Source: Candidatus Jorgensenbacteria bacterium GW2011_GWA1_48_11 (lineage in GTDB: Bacteria; Patescibacteriota; Minisyncoccia; UBA6257; GWB1-50-10). Taken from it: 37,909 bases of DNA. The stretch lies in NCBI GenBank assembly GCA_001003475.1, contig LCPF01000001.1:1-37909 (forward strand), given 5' to 3'. The notes under the pieces are model-generated. The model saw only the letters and a list, made by a program, of their open reading frames with translations. It searched no databases and was not told the DNA's origin. Shown in pieces: positions 31,117 to 37,909 of the stretch (within the stretch, counting starts at the first letter, position 1; the number at the start of each line of letters is the position of its first letter). Both the position numbers and the translations under genes were made by a program.

Positions 31117-31479
31117 GTGAACAGACAAGAGGCGCGAAAAAAGAGAAAGAACGGCGGCTGGGCCAGGTCAAAATCTTCGGCAGGCAAGGCAGAGATCGCC
31201 CGGGTCTTCGCTGAAGTCAAGGCCGCGAGAAAGTGCCCCGCCAAGGAATTGTGGGCCTTCTCCGAAGCCGAGGACTGGCTCGTGCGGAGCGAGATCGCGG
31301 CCCGCAAAGACTGCCCGCCCGATCTCCAACTGTTCCTCGCCGCCGACCCGAGCGACCTGGTCCGGGCCGCGATCGTGAAGAACAAGAGCGCCCCGCCGGA
31401 AGTGCTGGCCAGGCTCCGGAACGACCCCTCGGGCACGGTCCAGCTCGCCTTCCAGGAACGCGTCAATCCGAACGCGTAA
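31117..31479 (+). CDS. Leucine-rich-repeat-variant-like protein, 120 aa, cassette-type
   Basis: GTG 31117 is preferred: a GAGG motif lies 5 nt upstream and the promoter lies between this and the longer start at 31048. After a basic N-terminus (MNRQEARKKRKNGG, first codon GTG) come three helical repeats of about 24 residues: WAFSEAEDWLVRSEIAARKD, PPDLQLFLAADPSDLVRAAI and PPEVLARLRNDPSGTVQLAF. The PP(E/D)xL..L..DP....V spacing is that of LRV/HEAT-like repeats, which usually bind proteins. It is GC-rich and followed by a strong terminator. Confidence 0.62.
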   Translation: MNRQEARKKRKNGGWARSKSSAGKAEIARVFAEVKAARKCPAKELWAFSEAEDWLVRSEIAARKDCPPDLQLFLAADPSDLVRAAIVKNKSAPPEVLARLRNDPSGTVQLAFQERVNPNA

Positions 31480-31486
31480 TACTCTA

Positions 31487-31527
31487 GCGGCCCTGGTCAT
31501 TACGACCGGGGCCGCGCTGCGTTTAAA
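31487..31527 (+). terminator. Terminator, CTGGTCATTACGACC type, copy 1
   Basis: GCGGCCCTGGTC (31487-31498) pairs with GACCGGGGCCGC (31504-31515) around ATTAC. The tail GCGTTTAAATAT is shared with the copy at 32675. Confidence 0.75.
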
Positions 31528-31538
31528 TATGAAAATGT

Positions 31539-31567
31539 TTGACTTTATTGCTTTATTATTGTATTAA
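31539..31567 (+). promoter_or_regulatory. Promoter of the 31632 cassette gene
   Basis: -35 TTGACT (31539-31544), 17-nt spacer, -10 TATTAA (31562-31567). The leader of about 60 nt has hairpins GCGGCT/AGCCGC and GCCC/GGGC. Confidence 0.65.
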
Positions 31568-31631
31568 ATAGATGCGGCTAAGAGCCGCGCACACTACAAC
31601 GCCCTAAATGGGCAAAACACGGGAGAGCTGT

Positions 31632-31997
31632 ATGTCAATCAGGTTCATGGAGCGACAGAAGATGACCAGAGAGGAACACCCTGTTTTCAAAAAGGGCGTT
31701 TCCACCCTGGCTCGCCGATGGCAAGACTGGTACGAGAGCTGGGAAAGCGAGCTGAACAAGCTCGCGCCGAAGGCCGAAGTCCTCATCGGACTTCTCCATT
31801 CGATCTTCAAGATCGGCCCAACCAAGGGCGGCGTGCTCATCTGCCTCGAGTGGGCGGATGGTTACCGCTCGCAGTCCGACTTCCAGGATGACGAGAACGG
31901 AACGACCCTCCACTACTGGAACGGAGCAACGGGAGAATCACGGTATTCGTGGCCTCGCTACGAGGTTGCCCGCACGGCCTTCGAGATGCTCTGCTGA
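31632..31997 (+). CDS. GC-rich hypothetical protein, 121 aa, cassette-type
   Basis: ATG 31632 is chosen because GGGAG (31621-31625) lies 6 nt upstream. No family recognised. The protein is small and soluble: a Trp-rich helix (STLARRWQDWYESWESELNK, about 22-41), then KVLI-type hydrophobic strands (GGVLICLEWADGYRSQSDF) and an acidic loop. Base use is GC-rich. The next gene starts 33 nt after the stop with no terminator between, so the two are probably co-transcribed. Confidence 0.58.
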   Translation: MSIRFMERQKMTREEHPVFKKGVSTLARRWQDWYESWESELNKLAPKAEVLIGLLHSIFKIGPTKGGVLICLEWADGYRSQSDFQDDENGTTLHYWNGATGESRYSWPRYEVARTAFEMLC

Positions 31998-32030
31998 GGT
32001 TTCTTCAGGAACAGCGCCCGGCCGAGCTAC

Positions 32031-32648
32031 GTGATCAAGTCGTGGTGGCCACTCTCTCTCGAGCCGGAGGTTTTCGCAAAGCTCCTCTGGTTCTTCGACC
32101 CGATGCGGGATAACATTCCGCCCCAGAAGAAGCGGGGCGAAGAGCAGGACCGCCACGAAGAGATCAGCCGCGCCTTCCTCGGCGAATTCATTGAATTCGC
32201 CTGGGGTCTCGGCAGCGGTAAGGGCGACCAGAGCTTGATGAGAAGGAATCCCCACGCCCGCGAGATGTACCTCAAGGCCCGGCCCCAACTCATCGAGATC
32301 CTGATGGGAATGGGCCAGCTCAACTGGCTCATCAACGGCGATGTTCGCATCGAGGAATTCGACGAGGCCCTTTTCGCGAAGCTGCGGGAACTCGCCCTTC
32401 AGAAGGACTGGTCCGACAAGGGCGACTACGCTTCCCTCGACGAAACGGCCGCTCACGGCAACGATGCCGCCCTCACGCTCATCGGCCTCGAAGCCATGAA
32501 GCGCGAGCACGACCGGCTCGAAGCCATCGCCCGCGTCGAGTACGAGCGAGATGAGGAAAAGCGCCGGCTGGCCGAGATCGAGCGGCTCCGCAAGGCGCGA
32601 GCCGAGCTCGACGAGCAGATCAGCGAGCTCACCGAGCCCACTGCCTAA
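32031..32648 (+). CDS. GC-rich hypothetical protein with C-terminal coiled coil, 205 aa
   Basis: The frame starts at GTG 32031; no strong SD supports it (GAG 5 nt upstream), so the start is uncertain. No family recognised. The first 150 residues are mixed helical with many charged residues (DPMRDNIPPQKKRGEEQD). The last 60 form a strongly charged coiled coil (AMKREHDRLEAIARVEYERD onward). It probably shares a transcript with the 31632 gene and ends at the terminator 32675-32703. Confidence 0.58.
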   Translation: MIKSWWPLSLEPEVFAKLLWFFDPMRDNIPPQKKRGEEQDRHEEISRAFLGEFIEFAWGLGSGKGDQSLMRRNPHAREMYLKARPQLIEILMGMGQLNWLINGDVRIEEFDEALFAKLRELALQKDWSDKGDYASLDETAAHGNDAALTLIGLEAMKREHDRLEAIARVEYERDEEKRRLAEIERLRKARAELDEQISELTEPTA

Positions 32649-32674
32649 CATCCCTCCCTGTACAGCAACAGCGC

Positions 32675-32716
32675 GCAGCCCTGGTCATTACGACCAGGGC
32701 TGCTCTACGTTTAAAT
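32675..32716 (+). terminator. Terminator, CTGGTCATTACGACC type, copy 2
   Basis: GCAGCCCTGGTC (32675-32686) pairs perfectly with GACCAGGGCTGC (32692-32703), with loop ATTAC and tail TACGTTTAAATAT, as in copy 1. Confidence 0.8.
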
Positions 32717-32760
32717 ATTGGCCGATGTCCGACATTTAACGAAAAACCCGCGCCTCTCTT

Positions 32761-32788
32761 TTGACATTAGCGTCAATTTTATTATGAT
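32761..32788 (+). promoter_or_regulatory. Promoter of the 64-aa cassette gene
   Basis: -35 TTGACA (32761-32766), 16-nt spacer, -10 TATGAT (32783-32788). The leader is about 40 nt. Confidence 0.6.
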
Positions 32789-32834
32789 TTCATCAGGTGT
32801 TTTCCAATTGCCGTTACCCGAGCCGGGAGCCGTT

Positions 32835-33029
32835 ATGTCTCAGAGAAAATCCGATGTTAAGATCGAGCACGAAGCCGTTCCCCAGCCCCGGGGAGAGCAC
32901 GAGAGCTTGGCAGAATCCGTGATGCGATTCAGATCGCAGGGAAAATGCAGTTTTCCGATTCCGCCGAAACAGCCAACCGAGGGCACGGCGACGTTCTTTC
33001 TCCGCCTGTACGCCAGCGAAGAGACGTGA
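32835..33029 (+). CDS. Small hypothetical protein, 64 aa, cassette-type
   Basis: ATG 32835 is chosen because GGGAG lies 5 nt upstream and the promoter is at 32761-32788; a longer frame from 32718 begins before that promoter. No domain recognised. The peptide is polar with one Cys (MRFRSQGKCSFPIPPKQP) and a short hydrophobic end. It has its own promoter and terminator, which supports a real gene. Confidence 0.5.
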   Translation: MSQRKSDVKIEHEAVPQPRGEHESLAESVMRFRSQGKCSFPIPPKQPTEGTATFFLRLYASEET

Positions 33030-33058
33030 ATCATGTACGCACCCCATCGTTCCAGTAG

Positions 33059-33096
33059 AAAGGACACGCCGCGCAATGTTGTAGCGTGTCCTTTTT
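33059..33096 (+). terminator. Terminator after the 64-aa gene
   Basis: AAAGGACACGC (33059-33069) pairs with GCGTGTCCTTT (33084-33094), and the T-run continues through 33096. Confidence 0.85.
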
Positions 33097-33194
33097 GCTT
33101 AGAACCAAAAACTATCATTTGAAATAAGCATCGGCAAACCGCATTAATAAACGAATTTTATTCTTGGAAAAATCGGTAATATAATGAACAAAAT

Positions 33195-33410
33195 ATGAAA
33201 AAATCAGAACGGCTTCATCCCTGCCCCTTTTGCGGCGGCCGGGCCGAGGCAAGAAAAAAGAAGCGCCGGATCGCCAATGAAAAGAACCCGCCCTGGCTCA
33301 TCCAGTGCTCTAACCCGAAATGCTTTGCCGAAAGCGGCGTATTTCTCTCTCAAACCGATGCTGTCGCCGCCTGGAACCGCCGAACACCGATAAGGCAGAA
33401 AATTTCTTAA
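33195..33410 (+). CDS. Lar-like (restriction alleviation) zinc-finger protein, 71 aa
   Basis: The protein follows the Lar family pattern: LHPCPFCGGRAEAR (about residues 7-20, first CxxC), IQCSNPKCFAESG (about 35-47, second pair) and AVAAWNRR (about 56-63), the hallmark ending. Lar proteins of phages and prophages modulate host type I restriction; many homologues have no tested role. A TATAAT box (33180-33185) ends 9 nt before the ATG. It uses the close -10 architecture rather than the SD type of the preceding cassettes. Confidence 0.75.
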   Translation: MKKSERLHPCPFCGGRAEARKKKRRIANEKNPPWLIQCSNPKCFAESGVFLSQTDAVAAWNRRTPIRQKIS

Positions 33411-33457
33411 TAAATATATTCTCTTCGGATTAAAGACTAAAAATCTCGAAAAACAAT

Positions 33458-33493
33458 TACTATTATACTGGACGATCGTCTGGTATAATAGTA
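33458..33493. repeat. 36-bp near-palindrome, copy A
   Basis: Arms of 18 nt around GGACGATCGTC, with TACTATTATA and TATAATAGTA at the outside. The only two mismatches are T-G pairs in the plus-strand RNA. It lies between converging genes. A related palindrome is at 37475-37518. Confidence 0.7.
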
Positions 33494-33515
33494 CTCCTAA
33501 AAAACCGATTCAATA

Positions 33516-36500
33516 CTAACCACCGATAAGACCGTAAATTTTTATGTCGCTTACAGACCAATCGGCATAACCCTGCAAACCGTCGTCAACATAAAATTGC
33601 AGCCAAAAAGTAGCGGGGATAAGGGGACTGTTTTCAAAAACAAAAGAAAAACCTACACAAAGACCCTCTCCATAGCAAAAGTTGGTAGATGAAGCCATAA
33701 TCAAACCGCTCGTCGGGTCCATTATTGCTGCCCGCAAATAACCATAACCACTACGGTTATTATTAGAATTATCCGTATTATTAGTAATATATATTCCCGT
33801 GACGAAATAATTTTCTGCAGTAAGGGTAGTATAAGTGGTGGTAGCGGGACTCAGAGTTTTATACCCCCAAAACGGAAGACCACAGCACATATCCGTTGAG
33901 GCTCGCCAAGTAGTAGTCGCGTCTTCAACTAAAACTTGGGAGTCGGCACTGGTTGAAGTTGCCGCAGAAGTAGAAGCAGAGACAAGCGGAACAAAAATTG
34001 TGGTTGTAGCGCTTAAACCAACAAGGCCGTCCTCATCGGAAGCGACTATTGAAAAAACGTAATCGCGACCGGTAGAGCTCGCCTCAATGGTTTCTGCAAA
34101 CCGATTTGTGCTCGTGCCGTAAAAAACCAGCGTACTCGTCGAAATTTCATCGTTTATTTGATAAAGGACGGTCGTGGTCGCGCCATTTGCGTCTTCTGTA
34201 AAATCCCACGTTAAAGAAAGTTCCATCGTACTCGTAGAAAAACTCGAGGCGAAATTCGAAACCGTAGGCTCACTACGCGGCTCCGGCAAACTCGCTGAAT
34301 TTTGCGGTTTCGAGACAGTGCGAATTTCAAAATCAGAGTCGTTATCAGTATCGCAGCTGTTGCCCAAAAATTCTCCAGCGCCTTCGGCGGAAACGCAGGC
34401 AGCGCCGCTCTCGGCTTTTCTCTCTAAACTCCCGCCGGCCGCCGGCACGGCGAAGGCATAATCAAGATAATCCGCAATATCCGGATCGCTTAAACCGTCA
34501 ATATATTCCTGATTAGAAACCAGAAAAATCTTTGCTCCGGACGAGGCACCCGACAAACTGAAAGTCCGATGGTTCATATCTGGCGCTGTCGTCCCGACGT
34601 ATCCATCTGAACCACCCCCGTCAACGTCTCTCGCAATCAGGAAAAATCTATTTGCGCCTACGGTGCTGGTAGCAAGAAAATTCTTTTTAGAGGCAGTAGA
34701 GGAAGAAATTTCTGTCGCCGAACCGCCCACGTATTGGATGGACCAGCCGGAAATATCGACCGTACTCGTTGTCGGATTGTAAAGTTCAATATTTGAATTT
34801 CAAAATCATTAACGTTGTCATCTGCATCTGTAAAAACGCCGCCAGAATTTTTTCGCTGAATACTTTGGTTAGCGGCTGGACTTAAAGCGGGCCCGCCTTC
34901 ATAATCATTCGCGTTTCCCCACCCGACTTTATCAACTATCTCGCCGTTAGGATTTTTTAACGTCAACGTATTATTGTCGGCTATCCCGTAATCGGTGAAA
35001 ATATCGGCCGAAAAGGTCGACGACGGATGAGCAATCAATAAATAACCGTAAGCAGAAATATTCTTCGAAGAAAATGAACTCTTAGTCGCGAACGTGGAAA
35101 AATTTGAACCGCTTGCCGTTTTCTTCTGCAGATACCAATCGGTTAAATCAACGGAGTTATTGTTGGGGTTATAAAGCTCGACAAACTCGTCATGCATACT
35201 CGAAGCAGAAGCCAATTGAATTTCATTTATGATAATCTTTGGATAAACCTTGTTTGCCGAGACTTCGCCGGATACCCCGCCGCCGCTATAATTCAATACA
35301 ACAACCTGATTTTGGTTAGCGATTCCTTGATTCGATTGAACTTCCTGATTCGATTCTGACTCAACCGAGGCATTTGATTCTGAACGAACAGTTTTATTGT
35401 CGCCGGACGATTTTGTTAAAACGGCTACCAGGAAAGTCAAATCATCAATCTGATCAGTAATGTCATCCAATTGACTCTGAATCGCCAATAGTTCCGCTTC
35501 GCTGATTTCTTCTTTTCGAAACGGTTCAATCGATTGAACCGTTTCAATTTGAACCAAATTCTCTTCTTCTTGAGGCGGACCGATAGCCGATGAATTTAAA
35601 TTCATCTGTAAAGGCGATGTCTGAACCGCTTCGCTACTAATAACCGATTGTTTGTTTTGAATAATTTCTGGTGGTGAAGAAACCGTATTTTTGAAAGGAG
35701 CGACGATAAAATTCACGGCTTTTTGAGCACCGTCGAAAATTGAGCCAAAAAACGATTGGGTCGCAGTCATGATTTTAGCACCCTCACCAATAATCGAAAC
35801 GGCTTTTATCGGCAAAAAGGAGAAATCGTATCTGACAACACGAGTGGAGAATTCTTTATTCTCAATTGCGTCATTGGCTTGTTTATTAAACAAATCAATG
35901 ACGCCAGCGCCGTATAAAACCGTTTGTTTGGAAAGATGGGTGAAATAAGTTTCTAAAATAGGATAATAAATCTCTTGATTTTTTATAGAAAAAATACTTA
36001 GAACATCATTCTTATTATTAGTGATTTTCTTAACTAAAACCAGCGGAATTTCTAAATTATTCTCATCCAAACCATAGCCAAATTTATCATCTTCTCTAAT
36101 AATTTTTGGCAATTGATATCTTTCGTCATTAATCGTGTCCTTGGAAAAGAAATATTTATTTGAATATTCGGCCAAAGCCGCTAGGTAATCGGCAACAGAA
36201 GACTTTATGGGCGGTGTTAAATTCTCTGCCTTAATATTTGGAATAATGTTTAATTCTTTAATGTTGCCAGGATTCCATTTTCTTAAATAATCTTCAAAAG
36301 GCGAGCCATCGTCCCCTACTCCTGCTATAGGCGCATGAGTATCATCGCGCGTATGCTCTGGCACGGCCATATCTTCCAGCAAATGCAAAGCATGGCCAAG
36401 CGTGATATACGCTTCTTTGGCATTACCGGCCGCGTAATCATCCAATCCTTTTCGCCAAGTATGATTGCCGCCATAAAGGCTCAAGTTTTCCTGAAGCGAA

Positions 36501-36865
36501 TTATTATTTAACCAATCAACCGCCGAAACCGGCGCATAGCCGGCATTGCCAGCAACCGCCGCTCTATAAAAAGCGTCCGGCGAAAAAGTGCCGGCTTTCA
36601 AGCCGGTCCAGCCAGTTTGACGAACCGGGTCGTAAAAATGATTAAGCCACCTCGGCGGCGTGTCTTCTTCTTTGCTGCCTAAAATAATCCAATCTTTTTG
36701 TTCGGAAGTAATTTGATGTTCGGAATGGAGAGAATTATAAAAATCAACTATTTCGCTTGTGAGCGCCGGATGAGTGGTTCCATTATCAAAAGCTAAAACA
36801 CTGTGGCTATTCAATAATAATGTCGCAGCGACTGAAAGAAATATAATTAATTTCTTAGTCGTAAT
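33516..36865 (-). pseudogene. Zinc-dependent phospholipase C-like/lamin-tail surface protein, frameshifted
   Basis: Two overlapping frames form one gene of about 1,100 codons. The first (from about 36865 to about 34800) has a signal peptide (KKLIIFLSVAATLLLNSHSV), a zinc-PLC/S1-P1-like domain (about 30-190, LGHALHLLEDMAVPEHT with His and Asp ligands), a linker with a coiled coil, and a lamin-tail domain (IIINEIQLASASSMHDEFVE). The frame then shifts at about 34795-34805. The second frame (to 33516) resumes inside another lamin-tail domain (IELYNPTTSTVDISGW) and ends in a fibronectin-like and a beta-rich domain. The start of the second lamin-tail domain is missing. No ATG, GTG or TTG lies before the signal peptide; ATT at 36865 is the likely position of the lost or unusual start. 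Decay, an assembly error or AUU initiation are all possible. Confidence 0.75.
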
Positions 36866-36866
36866 T

Positions 36867-37397
36867 TTATTTTTCCACTATTTTCCAAATACCACTAGGA
36901 TAAAGTTTAAAATCAGCCGAAAGAGGTTCTCGAATTCCAAATTCCTTACCATCCCAAGAATAACTACCTTTATTTAATATAGTTTGGTTTAACAAATTCA
37001 AAACGTTTCTAATATTTTCTGGCGGGCTACTTTTCAAACTCTTTAATTCTTTATCTTGATAATCCAAAATAAAATACTTGCTCGCCAGCTCATAATCTCC
37101 CTTTTCCACGGCCTCAATATACATTTGCAAAGTCTCCTGCGGCGTTTTGCCGCCGTAAGTATCGGCTAAAGCCTTTCGATATTGGTCTTCTTCGTAATTT
37201 TTAAGAGCCTGCACTGTGTAAGCGGCCTGATTCTGAACCTTCCAAATGTCATAGGCCTGCCACAGAATCACCCCGGCAATAAAAACAAAAAGCGCTATAA
37301 AAGCGCCAACAACGAACCTAAAAAACCTCGGTCTCCTTGTATTCTGGGACGGCTGAGAGGTCAAAATCGGCTTCTTGTCACCAATTTCTCCCGCCAT
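36867..37397 (-). CDS. Membrane-anchored protein with an NTF2-like outer part, 176 aa
   Basis: ATG 37397 (MAGEIGDKKPIL) is preferred over a TTG two codons earlier. One membrane helix (about 26-48, FFRFVVGAFIALFVFIAGVILW) follows a short basic cytoplasmic end. The outside part (about 55-176) is helical then beta, with a TPQETLQMYIEAVEKGDYELASKYF motif seen in small NTF2/DUF4878-like proteins. No precise family is recognised. It ends 1 nt before the probable start of the PLC/lamin-tail gene, so the two form an operon. TTGACA lies upstream with a -10-like TAAAGT at 16 nt. Confidence 0.7.
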   Translation of the reverse strand: MAGEIGDKKPILTSQPSQNTRRPRFFRFVVGAFIALFVFIAGVILWQAYDIWKVQNQAAYTVQALKNYEEDQYRKALADTYGGKTPQETLQMYIEAVEKGDYELASKYFILDYQDKELKSLKSSPPENIRNVLNLLNQTILNKGSYSWDGKEFGIREPLSADFKLYPSGIWKIVEK

Positions 37398-37474
37398 AAG
37401 CAAACTTTTTATACTTTAACGCCGGAAAATAGTTTGTCAAGCCCCTCTTTTCGCAACGTTTCGATTCAAAACCC

Positions 37475-37518
37475 CGACTACTATTATATCGGACGATCGT
37501 CCAGTATAATAGTAGTCG
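37475..37518. repeat. 44-bp near-palindrome, copy B
   Basis: Arms of 22 nt (20 matching) around GGACGATCGTCC. The central 36 nt match copy A at 33458-33493 except near four positions. It lies upstream of the membrane protein gene and downstream of the PaaX/Cas2-like gene. Confidence 0.75.
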
Positions 37519-37584
37519 TAATTTTCGCAAAATTTAAAATACCTGCCCGGATTCCAATGACCACGATGATTTACTGAATGAAAA

Positions 37585-37909
37585 TCAGGAAGATATTGTT
37601 CCTGATTTATGAATCGAAAAAATTTGAACGCAATTCATTAGATTATAATCTCTCAAATCTTTTAAAAATGCCGACGGCAGAGCGTTGTGCCCGAGCCAAA
37701 CGCTTTTCTGAATCATTTTATATCCAAAACCGAGCAGGATCGAACGCAACCATCGTCTTTTCTTCTTATATACCTCCGGTATGTCAAAACTGATAATTAT
37801 CAGATTATTGCTTTTGTGAATCGGATAATTTTTAATCGGTAGTTTCTGGGAAAAAAGCTTTTTTAGACTTTCCAATTTGCCTTTCCCTTTTTTCGTTATT
37901 AACCAATTG
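37585..37909 (-). CDS. PaaX C-terminal/Cas2-like regulator, N-terminus off window
   Basis: The frame is open to the window edge. It shows the end of a winged-helix part (WLITKKGKGKLESLKKLF) and a ferredoxin-like domain: LIIISFDIPEVYKKKRRWLRSILLGFG, MIQKSVWLG and LMNCVQIFSI. These are the motifs of the PaaX C-terminal/Cas2-like domain found in many Parcubacteria and often labelled Cas2. With no CRISPR array or other cas gene in view, a DNA-binding regulator is more likely than an adaptation nuclease. An apparent TTG start at 37875 is not needed. Confidence 0.75.
   Translation of the reverse strand, partial: NWLITKKGKGKLESLKKLFSQKLPIKNYPIHKSNNLIIISFDIPEVYKKKRRWLRSILLGFGYKMIQKSVWLGHNALPSAFLKDLRDYNLMNCVQIFSIHKSGTISS

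Noticed and set aside
37585-37909. CRISPR adaptation locus suggested by the Cas2-like protein
   Set aside because: No array, Cas1 or other cas gene is present, and the winged-helix remnant at the N-terminus points to a PaaX-like regulator.

Overview
The window looks like a chromosome segment of a Patescibacteria/CPR organism, most likely Parcubacteria (Paceibacteria)-like. Supporting signs are a 16S rRNA gene unlinked from 23S, type IV pilins and pseudopilins fused to LamG domains, a reduced sugar-phosphate pathway, a transketolase split into two genes, a release factor 1 without its N-terminal domain, and many short conserved hypotheticals. TGA is used as a normal stop, so there is no sign of recoding. 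No tRNA, CRISPR array or transposase gene was seen.

Layout. 1-2004: a conjugation-type DUF87/VirB4-like ATPase (cut by the window edge) with a small upstream partner. 2126-10271 (minus): a type IV pilus cluster with a REC-only response regulator, three tandem pilins, pilB, pilC and two LamG pseudopilins. 10319-12340 (minus): a lone 16S rRNA with terminator, 23-bp precursor stem, structured leader and promoter. 12384-14867 (plus): rpmE, rplY and a secreted coiled-coil lytic transglycosylase. 14864-21346 (minus): short prfA, a coiled-coil gene bracketed by 57-bp repeats, class II aldolase, an unknown 410-aa protein and a PfkB kinase. 21420-22227: a GC-rich cassette gene. 22303-29957 (minus): a carbon and nucleotide run, DUF192 > gap > rpiB > rpe > pyrG > tkt N > tkt C > LamG pilin. 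30106-30600: a SpoU-type methyltransferase. 30626-33096 (plus): an island of GC-rich cassette genes. 33195-37909: an AT-rich stretch with a Lar-like protein, a decayed PLC/lamin-tail surface protein, a membrane protein and a PaaX/Cas2-like regulator.

Three themes stand out. First, the 16S 3' end lacks the anti-Shine-Dalgarno CCUCC, and about fourteen genes have a -10 box ending only 6-9 nt before the ATG, as leaderless transcripts would. The GC-rich cassette genes are built the opposite way, with a TTGACA-type promoter, a leader (about 40 to 90 nt), an SD-like motif and a strong terminator. Second, several families of small palindromic or MITE-like elements sit exactly at gene edges: two copies split TAATG stop/start junctions, one sits after codon 6 of a pilin with a target duplication, related hairpins lie in the tkt and rpmE leaders, and others are read through in frame inside GAPDH, transketolase and a methyltransferase. 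Third, diverged partial copies of gene ends (prfA tail, aldolase tail, tkt head) lie beside the intact genes and look like recombination scars.

Together the genes give pilus assembly (possibly DNA uptake or adhesion through LamG pilins), a non-oxidative pentose-phosphate/lower glycolysis core, and translation functions. All functional assignments are by reading motifs; no search was run.
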